From assembly GCA_009760855.2 (NCBI GenBank), contig WPIO01000043.1, forward strand, positions 312,001 to 376,000: a DNA stretch of 64,000 nt, written 5' to 3'. A model generated the notes under the pieces. That model had not been told where the DNA came from. It saw only the letters and a list, made by a program, of their open reading frames with translations, and searched no databases. The DNA comes from Cristatella mucedo. Taxonomy: Eukaryota; Bryozoa; Phylactolaemata; Cristatellidae. The position numbers and the translations under genes are program-made. This document shows positions 42,551 to 53,687 of this stretch, in pieces (within the stretch, counting starts at the first letter, position 1; the number at the start of each line of letters is the position of its first letter).

Positions 42551-44224
42551 TTGAAATCAGTGCTAACCCTCATCATCAAAGCTGTAGTCAGGCCCCTTCT
42601 CAAGAAGGCTACACTAAACCAAGAGAACTTGAGCAACTACCGCCCAGTCTCCCTTCTACCATTCCTATCAAAGACACTGGAACGGGTCGTGGCAGACCAG
42701 CTGAACTCGTATATCGAAACCTCACACCTTGCTAGTAAGTTCCAGTCTGGCTTTAGAGCTAATCACTCCACAGAGTCAGCATTGCTTCGGGTATACAACG
42801 ACCTACTTAGCAATGCAGACATGGGTAGAGTGTCTCTTCTTGTTTTGCTCGATCTTTCGGCAGCTTTTGATACCATCGATCACAAAGTACTTCTAGAGCG
42901 CCTCTCATCTCGCCTGGGCATCACTGGCACTGCTCTGCAGTGGTTCAGGTCCTATCTCAGTGGGAGACTCCAGAGTGTTGACGTGAATGGACAAAGATCC
43001 TCTGAAGTACCTCTAAAATATGGAGTACCTCAGGGCTCTGTGCTAGGTCCGGTTCTTTTCACCGTTTATACTCTCCCTCTCGCTGATGTGATTGCCAAGC
43101 ACAATCTAGGCTTTCACTTCTATGCGGATGACACTCAGTTGTACCTTTGCTTTGATCCCTCCCAGCCTTCGAGCACCTCAAATTCTCTCAACTCACTTGC
43201 TGCATGCATTGATGACATCCGATCATGGATGGCAGCAAATTTTCTAAAACTAAACGATGATAAAACTAACTTACTAGTTATGGGCAAACCTAGTGTTATT
43301 CAGAAATTGGAAAGGCTGACTTTCAAAATTGGCTCTGCCAGCATATCTCCAGTTGCATCAGCTCGAAATCTAGGTGTCATATTCCAAAGCGACCTCTCGT
43401 TAGACGACCACATCAGCTTCACAGTCAAATCAGCCTATTTTCAGCTTCATAACATTGCTAAAATTAGGGCTTGTTTAGATAAGGATACCACGTCCAAGTT
43501 GGTCCATGCATTCGTGACATCTCGTCTCGACTTCTGCAACTCACTGCTTACTGGCCTACCAGCATGTGCGATCAGGCGATTGCAGCTGGTGCAAAACTCT
43601 GCAGCTAGGCTTGTCTGTCGTGAGCGTCGCAGTTGCCACATTACTCCACTTCTCGCCGACCTGCACTGGTTACCAGTCAAGCAACGGATTGACTTCAAGG
43701 TTTTGTCGCTCACTTTTAGGTCTCTTCATTCTATGGCTCCAGCCTATCTGTCAGATATACTACCCCATCAGGCAAAACATCGTACCACTCGCTTTTCGGA
43801 ATCCAACAGTCTAGAAATACCTCGTACAAACCTTAAATCCTTTGGAGACCGTGCATTTAGCTCGTATGCTCCCACAGCCTGGAACTCCCTCCCGACCTGC
43901 ATCAGAACATCCCCTGACCTGACCACATTTAAAAGAAACTTAAAAACATACCTATTTAGGACAGCATTTAGTGGGTCCTTGTGATTCGTCCTCGATGTGC
44001 TTATGCGTGCTGACACTGTTCATGCTGCCACTAACCACATTTGCATGCTGACCCAGTGCATGTAACCCCTAACCATGTTATTCATTTTGTTTGTTTTTCA
44101 AGCATGATTTTACTTACTATTCTATTGCGTATCACTTTGCAGCAAATGTAAAGCGCCTAGAAAGAGATTAAGTTCTCTGAGGGCGCTTTATCAAGTGCAA
44201 TATTATTATTATTATTATTATTAT
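42551..44224 (+). mobile_element. Family A CR1/L2-like LINE, best copy, 5'-truncated, intact RT frame
   Basis: One frame of 477 codons (42551-43984) covers nearly all of the RT and the C-terminal domain without a stop. Motifs: NYRPVS (29-34), LLDLSAAFDTIDH (99-111), [10 protein letters not shown] (158-167), and catalytic FYADDTQLY (190-198). The apurinic-type endonuclease and ORF1 are missing, so the copy is 5'-truncated and has no true start. After the stop come a 240-bp 3'UTR, a hairpin (44150-44189) and (TTA)n. It probably lies in an intron of the beta-propeller gene. Confidence 0.95.
44150..44224 (+). repeat. Family A 3' hairpin and (TTA)n tail
   Basis: AAAGCGCC (44150-44157) pairs perfectly with GGCGCTTT (44182-44189). 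An inner AGAGA/TCTCT pair flanks TTAAGT. The tail is TTA repeats from 44201. In CR1/L2 elements the terminal sequence and short repeats are where the RT binds RNA and primes. Confidence 0.85.
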
Positions 44225-44522
44225 CATGACAACCCCTGGCTTGGCCACACTAATTTTCATTTATATGCCTATTTATGCTGGCTCAGTGCGTTTTGTCGCT
44301 TATTAATGGCCAAGCTCCCGTTTAAGATAAGAGCTTGAAGGACATTTACTGTTGTTAGTGTGCTCTTTAAATATCCTTTAGTTAGAGTTTAGTATACCTT
44401 TAATACTACTAGAAGGCTATTAGCATCTGTTATCATCAATGGGGAAGAATGCTGGAACCAGCTACTGCTTTAGTTTTAGACCAGTTCACTTGTCCTAAAA
44501 ATTCTCATTTTTTCTGCTTCAG

Positions 44523-45522
44523 ATACACTAAGGTCGGGGAGTTGTGTGTCGAAGAGCCGCCAAAAACAGGCCAAAATCTCAACATGGCAGCTCAACTAGA
44601 CTCGGTTGACGTACAGGAAAGCGTCTGGGAGCCCAGCCAATGGTCGGTCTTACAGCTTGACGTCGATCAGCCAGTTCCCATAGTTCCCGTCGGTGAATGT
44701 GCTGATGTTGTAGTGCTATCGAATGGTAACGTGTTGGTCGCCATGACGGACATGCAAATGGTGAAAGAGTACGACCAGAAAGGACAGGAAACGGGGCGGC
44801 TCATGCTGAGGCAGTCGAACGACCACGGGTACCCGGTCGACTCGGGACCCATTCGTGCTCTGGAGTCTTTCAGCAACGACACGGTCGTGGTGTGCTTAAA
44901 CGAAGTGATTGCCGTACTTCGCAAAGAGAAAGACGTGTGGCAAAGCCCGTTTGAGAGCGATGGAGGCATGCGATGGAAGGAGATGAAGCGAGTGCAGACC
45001 TTCATTAGACCCTCACTGCTTAGCATTGGGCCAGATGATAGGCAGGCGGCCCTGGCACACAAAAACGAAATTGCAATTTCAGATTCTATCAGCTGGGCCA
45101 GGCTTGCCGGGATGAAAGTGGGCGGATGCATCACTTCAATCGCTTTGACAGGCGAAATTGTCGTGGCGTGCGAAAACGACAAGCCGAACGATGAGACCAG
45201 TCGATCATATCTCTCTGCCTACAAGTTCGATGGTTCGTTGCTCTGGCGTCGCAGATCGTCGACTCATATCCATGACATTCGTTCCGGCATAACCCCGAAT
45301 GTATTTTATGCTGTTATCAAGAATCCCCAAGCAGGTGAAGGTGCGATCATTGCTTACGGCGACGACGTGGGTGATTTAGCCATGTCCCTCGTCAGAACTG
45401 TTAACCCATTTCCATCCAAAACGTGGCGACTTGCAGTAGCCAGAAGTGGTCATGGTTTTGCTGTGCTTACTGGACACGGTCGAGTCGTAATGATCATGAA
45501 TATGGAGCAATCGCACAGCTAG
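44523..45522 (+). CDS. Beta-propeller-like protein (NHL/PQQ type), terminal coding exon
   Basis: A strong acceptor (TTTTTTCTGCTTCAG, 44522) precedes the exon. The likely start is ATG at 44584 in good context (AACATGG), giving 312 residues to TAG at 45522. The frame is also open back to the acceptor, so an upstream coding exon is possible. Repeated strand-turn units suggest propeller blades: VVVLSNGNVLVAMTD, DTVVVCLNEVIAVLRKE, EIVVACEN, SYLSAYKFDGSLLWRR and GHGFAVLTGHGRVVMI. LSAYKFDGSLLWRR resembles PQQ/NHL blades. No RING, B-box or signal peptide is in this exon. AATAAA is at 45692. Function unknown; invertebrate NHL proteins are often C-terminal parts of TRIM-like proteins, but nothing here proves that. 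Confidence 0.7.
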
Positions 45523-45699
45523 ACTTATCCTCGTTAATGAACTTGTACATAAAGATAGCGTATGAAGAGAATGAATACAGCAACAGATATGGTTAAAAGA
45601 AAACCACGAATATTGATAGTACTGAAAGAAAGAATCCAGGGATAATTACAATGAACGTTGTAAGCACCAGAGCTCTCGAATTACCACATTGAATAAAGA

Positions 45700-46865
45700 G
45701 AGGTGAGAAAACGGAATCATCCAGAAGGTATTCATGAGAACCATTTCTACGGCTAGTGTTTACGGTGCATATTCTTTTCTTGATTACATTGGATCGTCGC
45801 AATTTAGAAGTCTTTGGCTTCTGCACTTTGTCAGAATGTAAAATATGCGATATCATCCCTTTCAAAAATATATATCTGAGAATTATATTGTTAATATCAA
45901 AAGTTATCTTGTTTTCATTGTAAGCAAATAATTTTCCGGTAGACCACGCTCGAATCTTTTACAGAAGAGATGCAATGATAATTCGCTCCTGTTGCTGTTA
46001 CATAAACTTCATCAGGTCTTATTACGTTTGATCAAATGTGGCCCAGAGCAGTGTCACTGGTAGGAAATCCTAGAGTGCTGGACAGATAGGTGGGCCATGA
46101 GCTGTGAGCTTGCGGACCTTCGGTTAAACGATTGCGACAGGATATGTCTTTACCGGGGAAAATACCTACACAATTTACAGGTATGAGGCAAGATCCACAA
46201 TTTTCATAGTAGGTGGTTGTGGACCTACAATTTTAGCGAAAAATTAAAGTACGGATTTCGAACAAACTCTGTGGTTTCTTATTGAGAATAAGAAATAAAT
46301 ATACAAATAGGAAATATTTTTTGTCGTTGGTGATGGCCGAGAGGCAGAGCGTAAACGTTGCGGGTGTCGCAGGTCTGCCCTACTGTGGGCTAGGGGGTGA
46401 ATGTTCCACCTGGCAACGAGCCCTTCTTGGCTTCGCCACTGCTTAGACCACTCAACAAACAGCAAACGTGCTTCCTATTCAGACCCCAGTGAGGCCTAAT
46501 GAGCTCTACAATTTGAAGTTTGGCTTAACGATGAATTACAAAAAGAGGTAGAGTGGGAGTACCGGCGCCTGTTAGAGTAGTTTTGTTTTAGGTGCCGCTG
46601 CTATGAAATCTAAAACACCTTCGTGACTTTTGGCAGCCATTATTACTAAGCAGTTTATTAGACCCGCTAATCAGTTGCTTTCATTGCTTTCAAACATAGT
46701 TGGCTTCTGTGAAGCTCATTAGGTTTGTTATTTTGGTGGCTGATATATCTATAGAAAAATCTCTAGGGAAACATTGGCACGTCCCATGTGTTTTTGCAGT
46801 TTTAAGTATAGAGATACATTTGATTGCATAACTTCGGCCTCTGAAGGATCCAACCTGCAAATAAA
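45700..46865. other. Intergenic DNA, nothing recognised
   Basis: AT-rich, with a short GC-richer patch at 46330-46460 (GTGATGGCCGAGAGGCAGAG) that could be an old repeat. No supported gene. Confidence 0.4.
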
Positions 46866-47035
46866 ACAGAGCTGATAACTAGCTGATTTAACCGCCTCTT
46901 TTGTATAGCGACAGAAGAGCCTTTAAGGCTATCACCACAGCTTGCAGTCTCCCACCAAAAGATTAGAACCCACGGTATCGGGACCGAGGTCGTGAAAAGC
47001 ATCCGCCTTACTTAGTGCGCCACTAGGGCTCAACA
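46866..47035 (-). mobile_element. SINE1, antisense
   Basis: TAGCTGATTTAACCGCCTC, the antisense body (GAAGAGCCTTTAAGGCTATC), then the head with CCGAGGTCGTGAAAAGC and GCGCCACTAGGGCTC. Confidence 0.8.
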
Positions 47036-47449
47036 AGCAAGAAGGATGCCGTGTATTGCCTGGAGCATCGTGGGAGCTATCTCTCTGGCGTTGCAGCCCC
47101 AGTACAGTCAGTCAGCTTTGAGGGCAGTGCTTACTGTAAAGATTTCGGATCTCATTATAGTGTCATCGCTCTTCACTTCTGCAGCCAGGAAGCGCAACGC
47201 AAGCTGCGGAAGCGGCAGCTTTTTACTGCATTCGCAAAGATTAGTATCGCCATGACTTCGCACTGTCCGCCAAGTTTTTAGTACGGTTTTATTTCGACGC
47301 TTTGAACAATCGCCTTATCGGCTAATTGTATACTATAATCTGTTATAATTGTTACACTCAATTCACAACCAAAAGCTCATAGCAATACTTGCAATAAAGG
47401 AAATTGTGTAGGTCTCTATGAGTACTGCTCCTCTTTCTAGGCTTAATAA

Positions 47450-48015
47450 GTGGAAAAAGAACTTGAAGCAATGGTTATAACACACAGCTCGTCTTTTCCA
47501 ATCGTTTCCAAGCCACTGAGCTATTCGCCCACTGTTTGCCTGATTGAGTTGGTAAACAGCAGTCAGAAGGAGGCAATACTCGGATATGTGTCAGACTCTA
47601 ATGCGAACGATGAAGCCGAAAACGGGCCTCCACATATTGGATGGAGCTAATTTCGAAGATATCAAGGGCAATGATGCTACATATATAGCACATGTGAAGG
47701 CCACAGACAAAGCCCCATGTGGGGAAATCACTTTGCCGAATATACGGGATTGAGAATCCAAGGATTATAATATTACATGAGAGTAGCTGCCGATAAGGTG
47801 CAGGTGCCTGATACCTATGCTTGGACTGAAGATTTGAGGCGTGAAGCGATTTTGTATTGCCTCCGACCAATTTGATACGGCTAAACAGCACTGCAGATTG
47901 ACAGAAGAAAATAAATCAATGGTTACATACAAAAACAGCCGTAAATGAAGAAGCAGAATCGCTTGATTTTGGAAGCAGGAATGTTGATAAGGAGGCATCC
48001 GTTACCGTTAACTAA
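47450..48015 (+). pseudogene. Broken coding segment, family unrecognised
   Basis: Five consecutive stretches look coding but in shifting frames: 47450-47624 (frame 0), 47625-47750 (+1, LHILDGANFEDIKGND), 47777-47850 (0, ADKVQVPDTYAWTEDL), 47850-47936 (+1, IASDQFDTAKQHCRLT) and 47935-48012 (+2, NEEAESLDFGSRNVDKE). The shifts fall in or near GGG, TTTT and AAAAA runs, and there is one in-frame TGA at 47751. It is a decayed gene, or an intact gene with homopolymer errors. A strong ATG (GCAATGG) is at 47471. FDTAKQHC faintly recalls C-type-lectin-like folds, too weak to assign. Confidence 0.45.
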
Positions 48016-48151
48016 AACTATTGTAGCAAATACTTTGGAATTTTTTATATGCCAAAGCTCTAACCGTATTACATTTCATCAAAAATAATAGGCAACCGGA
48101 CGGAGAAGTTGTGTTGCTTATACAAATTCCTACATACGTATCCTGCTTTAG

Positions 48152-48288
48152 ATCGCTCAACCACAAAACCTGTCCCTGAAGTTTCAGGTGGCGATTACCT
48201 TGTGCTATACTGCCCTAAAGAAAGATATGTAGCTTTGACTAATGTACGAAGAAAGAAGCGTACTTTTCGAAAACTGTTATTTCACATG
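48152..48288 (+). CDS. Internal coding exon, gene unrecognised
   Basis: Acceptor GTATCCTGCTTTAG, donor CATG|GTAAGT, phase 1 in and 0 out. It codes RSTTKPVPEVSGGDYLVLYC followed by KERYVALTNV and a basic RRKKRTFRK. It may belong to the same transcription unit as the broken segment just upstream. A possible last exon starts at 48421 (HSLFTKRFTI, stop). Confidence 0.5.
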
Positions 48289-48814
48289 GTAAGTTTTGTC
48301 GATGGGCTCAAGCGGGTTTGATTTGCGTAAATATTCTTACGATCCTCTTTCAATTGTTACGTCTTACGCTTGTAAAAAAAATATTCTAAATGTGACTTAA
48401 TATTTAGATTTTTCCAGCATAGTTTATTTACAAAACGCTTCACAATTTAAATTTCTTCAGCTAAAGTTGTGGAATCCATAAGATATTGTGTAGTTATTCT
48501 TTTTTATATATTGTTAATCGATTTATTTGAACCTCCAAGACGCGCACGGTGTGAAGTGTTGTTGGCTGCTTTATTCTCGCGTACATATTTTTTTCATGCG
48601 TGACAAATTCATGACTCAACTCTATTCATGCATGTATTATTTAACCTAAAGGTACTGTAAACGCAAAGCATTTTAAAGCGTATCAACTTAAATATCGCTT
48701 CTCAGTTCATTCGAATAAAAACTACGATCGACAATGACTGAATGCATCATGATAAAAGCACTTTACGGTTTTGAGGCAAACATTTGTCGCTCGGTAATTA
48801 ACCGTGAGAGGTAT

Positions 48815-49340
48815 TATAATAATAATAATAATAATGAACTTGATAAAGCGCCCTCAAAGAACTTAATCTCTTTCTAGGCGCTTTACATTAGCTACAAAGG
48901 GAAATGAAATTGAATGGTAAGTAAAATCATGCTTGAAAAACAAACAAAATGAATAACATATTTAGGGGTGACATGCACAGGGTCAGCATGCGAATGTGGT
49001 TAGTGGCAGCATGCACAGTGTCAGCACACATAAGCACGTGAAGGACGAATCACAGGGACCAGCTAAATGCTGTCCTAAATAGGTGTGTTTTTAAGTTCGT
49101 TTTAGATGTGGTCAGGTCAGGGGATGTTCTGACGCAGGTCGGGAGGGAGTTCCAGGCTTTGGGAGCATACGAACTAAATACACGGTCTCCAAAGGACTTA
49201 AGGTTTTTACGAGGTATTTCTAGACTGTTGGATTCCGAAAAGCGGGTGGTACGATGCTTGGCCTGTATGGGGAGTATGTTGGAGAGATAGGCTGGAGCCA
49301 TAGAATGAAGGGACCTAAAAGTGAGCGACAGGTATTAGTG
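48815..49340 (-). mobile_element. Family A LINE 3' end, antisense, well preserved
   Basis: Antisense (AAT)n, hairpin, 3'UTR and C-terminal frame 49301-49050 (PRKNLKSFGDRVFSSYAPKA), close to the copy at 42551. Confidence 0.9.
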
Positions 49341-49761
49341 CAAAAGCTTTCAAAAGTGTAGATGTTCTTTTCCTGATAGTTTGTATTCATTTGGCGCTTC
49401 TCCCACTGAACAAGGTAATTGCAAGATATCGTTTCCCGTTAGGCCGTCGTCGGACATTTGGGCTATATTGTCCAGTTTTCAAAGTAATAAAGGCAAATAT
49501 TTGGTAAATTTCTTATGCAGAAATAGGCGGCCACCACAGTTCTGACATGGTGCTAGTCTCAGCCAATGCCTGACAAATACTGGTGACGCCTGAAAAATGT
49601 CGCATGGCTTGATACTTGTAGATGGTGCACAAAAGCAAGCAGGTTTGCTGGTGGTAGCAAGAATGCAGCAGCGAGGAAGAGCTCTCGTACCTTAACTTAC
49701 CCAGTCCGTATCCGTAAATTAGGAAAGTGTATGTGACAGCAGTGGATTGTTAGAATCATCC

Positions 49762-49960
49762 ATCGGCAGCCACGACATGTACCGATGGCTCCCAGGCCTA
49801 GAAGTTAATTCAGCTTAAACTCTAGTGCCGAGTCAGGAATCACAAAGCCCATCTATGTCTCAGTGACGTGTATTATAGGCCCTTGGATATTATTGCATAG
49901 TCGTGAATAATGATTACCTGCAATATTCTGGCTAGTTTAGCCGACCCAACCGTCTTAGAT
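49762..49960 (+). repeat. Dispersed repeat, unknown (copy 2)
   Basis: Diverged copy of 31772-31985, sharing the order of blocks from CGACATGTACCGATGGCTC to CTGGCTAGTTTAGCCGACC. Confidence 0.5.
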
Positions 49961-50049
49961 GCACTAAACGCTCAGAGGCAAGGACAACTCTGCATAAAAA
50001 ATTTAGACAGTGCAATGAAGTTAATTTGAGGTTTGCAGAGGATCAATCT

Positions 50050-51860
50050 ACTGACAGCAACGTTGCCTGTTAATCGAGGATGCTCACTTCGAAGAGTTTC
50101 TTTAATATTAGTTCTTCTGGAACTAGTGCATTTTTAGTTCCAACTTGTCAGCGAGTCCTGTCATCACCCTAGGTTTTTATAAAATGTCATTTAGATTGTG
50201 GTAGATCTTTTATCAATCCGGCGTGTATGAATCGTGTCTTTTCGGCCTGCTAGTCCCAATCTTTAGAAAATATTATCGCAACAAACCTTCTAGATAAAAT
50301 AGAGATACACAATTTTCATGACTTATTTTCGTCGGTATTTAAGCCACAATAATCCTCAACTTATTCTACAGCATATGACTGACTATTTCCTGAGCAACAA
50401 AAATTAAATGCTGCTAATACTACTATTCTGGCCCTGCTCGACCTACTAAATTCTTTGACAATTTTGATCAAAATATTATGCTTGATTGGTTTGACGTGCC
50501 GATACGTCTGAATGGTGAGTAGTTGCATGGTTCAAATTGTAGCTCGAAATATCGTTTGGTGTTCGCATATTATCGAGGATTAGAGCCACTTGCTATGGTC
50601 TGCATAATAATTTTCTGGGTTTTTGCTTCATGACGTTCTTTCCAAGCCAAAAGAAACCGCTATTTGCCCTCAAAGGATGGGCTATCTATCTATTGTTCAT
50701 CTATAGGTTTTCTAGATTTAAACCATTGGAGACGGCCGCAGCGATTCATTAACTCAATGTCTTTCTAGCAGATGGTCGACCCTGAATGTCGGTCAATTGT
50801 ATTAAACTAAACGATGATAGAAGCTAACGCCTACTCATTGGCCACTCAGCGTACACCAATGTTGAATTAATTGGCTCCGATAACTAGTAATGCTGTAGGG
50901 TAACCTCCATAGCCAGCTCAAAATAACTGCTTCCAATGTGGTAAATGCTTATGATTTGAATGCTTGACAAGGAAGCTCGTATGCTCCCACAGCCTGGAAC
51001 TCCCTCCCGACCTGCATCAGAACATCCCCTGACCTGACCACATTTAAAAGAAACTTAAAAACATACCTATTTAGGACAGCATTTAGTGGGTCCTTGTGAT
51101 TCGTCCTCGATGTGCTTATGCGTGCTGACACTGTTCATGCTGCCACTAACCACATTTGCATGCTGACCCAGTGCATGTAACCCCTAACCATGTTATTCAT
51201 TTTGTTTGTTTTTCAAGCATGATTTTACTTACTATTCTATTGCGTATCACTTTGCAGCAAATGTAAAGCGCCTAGAAAGAGATTAAGTTCTCTGAGGGCA
51301 CTTTATCAAGTGCAATATTATTATTATTATTATTAAGAAAGTTTTCCCAACTAGCCTTCACATTCAATACCTCTCTAAGGGTAGGAACAGTCTAACGTTG
51401 TAGCAGGCTATACATTTAATTAGTTTTCTAGTTGTCTTCAGGTTGACTATTTAAATTCCGTCTTGAATGGGTTACCTAAAAAAACAATTGGCCACGGTAT
51501 AATGCTAATAATATGGCAGCACAGACAGTAAAAAGTTTCAAGCGTACAGAGTTTTTTCTCCCTCCATTAATGAGTTTTCTTAGCTCTACGTCCATGCTAA
51601 AAGACGGAGCCGTAGTTTTATTTCAAACCCATAAAGGCCTTTCAAAGTACACTCCTTTACACATAGCTGAGCTGCTCGATCGGTTTCAGCACGGATTCAT
51701 GATCCAGCTCCTCCGCGGACCAGCCAGTAGAGTAGCCGTTCTATTCCCAAGCATACATTCGATCGTGTTTCTGCTGCAGCAAATTTAAAGCACATAGACA
51801 GAGATTGAGTAGTCCGAGGGCGCTTTATCAATTGCACTATCATTATTAGTATTATTATTT
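50050..51860 (+). mobile_element. Old CR1-like LINE, split by a recent family A insertion
   Basis: Badly decayed RT: LLDLLNSFDNFDQNIMLDWF stands where motif A should be (about 50435-50490). After the insertion at 50971-51336 the C-terminal region resumes and ends in a hairpin and ATTATT tail at 51775-51860. Confidence 0.6.
50971..51336 (+). mobile_element. Recent family A 3' insertion
   Basis: About 360 bp matching 43861-44222 with one visible difference (GGGCACTTT versus GGGCGCTTT) before the TTA tail. 5'-truncated in the C-terminal codons (GCTCGTATGCTCCCACAGCC). Confidence 0.95.
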
Positions 51861-51984
51861 ATTGGCAGCCCTGCTATACAAGGTATTCGTACAGCTTTGT
51901 CGTTATCGAGTCAAAGTCAGTGGGTGACAGTTTGACAACCGCTTGCTGTTTGAATGCCGCTTAGGCTGCGAATGTGCCGTAGCA

Positions 51985-52130
51985 AAAAATAAATATAATT
52001 AATTTATATAGCGCCCCAAGAGAACTTAATCTCTATTCAGGCTCTTCATATATGTCTAGGGGCACGAGCCCTCGACCTCAGTCAGACCTTAGTCGGGCCG
52101 AGCACATTAGCCGCCTGACCAAATCAGATC
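51985..52130 (-). mobile_element. SINE2, antisense (first of two)
   Basis: TATATAGCGCCCCAAGAGAA, then the B-box complement GGCACGAGCCCTCGACC and CGGGCCGAGCACATTAGC. Confidence 0.8.
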
Positions 52131-52389
52131 GAAAAGAGAATCCCGTTTAATGCCGAAGTGGTTTTTTGGCTTTTTTGAAATTGCATACGCTGTTACAGTT
52201 AACGTAATTTAATTTGATTAAATTAAAAAAAATTGCTAACAGTTCTATTTGCGTTATTATATCTTCTAGGTATGCTAAATGCCCCCACCATTAGCCCGAT
52301 TTACCGCATTTAAAGCGTAGCTATTCAAGCTTACAATCGCATTTAGCAGCTCAATGGCTATTATGTGCCGCTCAGTTTTTTCGTCTTAA

Positions 52390-52530
52390 AAGATATGGGT
52401 CATTTGTATAGCACTCCAAGAGAACTTAATCTCTTTTCATGCACTTTGCATATACCTCCAGGCTCGAACCCACGACCTCAGCCAGACCTTGGTCGGGGCG
52501 AGCACCTTAACCGCCTGACCGAACCAGCTT
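52390..52530 (-). mobile_element. SINE2, antisense (second of two)
   Basis: TGTATAGCACTCCAAGAGAA, the B-box complement GGCTCGAACCCACGACC, and CGGGGCGAGCACCTTAACC. About 400 bp from the previous copy, same orientation. Confidence 0.85.
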
Positions 52531-52929
52531 TACGTTGCAGGTCTTTGTTAATTCAGTACAGAAGAGACATCAGTGGACCAGGTCAGATAGAAACCTTTCC
52601 ACCAGAGCAAGGCTAAGTGAATTTATGAAACCTCCAGATGCAACTGATTGCATTCGCTATCTTTAATTCTGAAAGTACAGTTTCTATGACATGAGCTATT
52701 ATTCGGCGTACGAATGATTATGTGCGACGAATTAGCTCCCGTGTTTAGCAAATGCAGCAGAACGCAAAGGCCTTTGAAGGCTGATATTATCTATATTGAA
52801 AATGATTTAGGGAAACTCGTTTCACCAACCGCCTGAGATACCCGCTCTGCCAGAAACATAATTCTACTTGCACTCAATAAATAATATTTAATGGGTCTAC
52901 ACCTGTTCCATCATACTATTTTCAAGTTC

Positions 52930-53430
52930 TGATTTGTTTTACGTTTCACAGATCCGTAAATCTGTTTCTTACCTGCTTATGCCGTTGTGGTTTAAAGTTT
53001 CGTTAGCCACATTAACCCACCTTTCGCCCTTTCTCTTGACATCAGTACTTTACAAAGTTCAGAAAGCAGCAATGCATCTAATTTTTTACTGGGAAAAATG
53101 TGTACCGGTCGTAAATAAGTATAGTCTTTGGCTGCACTCCTCGGTGTAGTTTGGTTGAATGCCATCCAACGGTTTGCTGAACCCATACTCGGCTGTTCAG
53201 TCGCAGCCAAAGATGCGCGTTCCAGTTAGTTTTTGCGTATCCTGTATTTTAATCAGGTTTTTCTGCTAGGGCTTTCACGCATATCTGTTCATGAATCAGC
53301 ACTTGTTGCTAGCCAGTGGTGACCGTGAGCATCTCTATGTTTTCTTTAGAGTGCTCGCCTAACTAACGTGAAGTGCCTAGAAAGAGACTGATTTCTGTGA
53401 TGGAGCTATATCAAGTGTATTATTATTTAT
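52930..53430 (+). mobile_element. Old CR1-like LINE 3' end
   Basis: YKVQKAAMHLIFYWEKC resembles the VQNAAARLV segment of the RT C-terminus. It ends in a family A-type motif (AAGTGCCTAGAAAGAGACTG) and TTATTATT. Confidence 0.6.
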
Positions 53431-53687
53431 ATTAACTATAATACTTGATTGTTCATGAATTCGTAATACGATGCATTACAGTAGCCAATAGTAATTGGTT
53501 TTGCTAGCAGTAATGAAAACATTTCCCGGATGGAGAAGCAGAGCTATTCAGTTCGCTTAGGCCTCATCAAAAGGACATACACTAATCATATTAACAAATA
53601 CTCCATAGATATTGAGTTGCCCGAGCGCCATATATCCGTACTAGCGTATTTTTAGGACATTCTTCACGATATGCACTTCAAAAATAC

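Noticed and set aside
43447-43713. Antisense and shifted frames within the best LINE copy
   Set aside because: Shadows of the 477-codon reverse-transcriptase frame.
47046-47281. Plus frames of 69 and 76 codons
   Set aside because: Two frames overlap equally, neither with good splice sites or a recognised motif.
50973-51336. Assembly duplication of the LINE end
   Set aside because: Flanks differ completely and the tails differ in length, so a true insertion is more likely, although an assembly error is not excluded.
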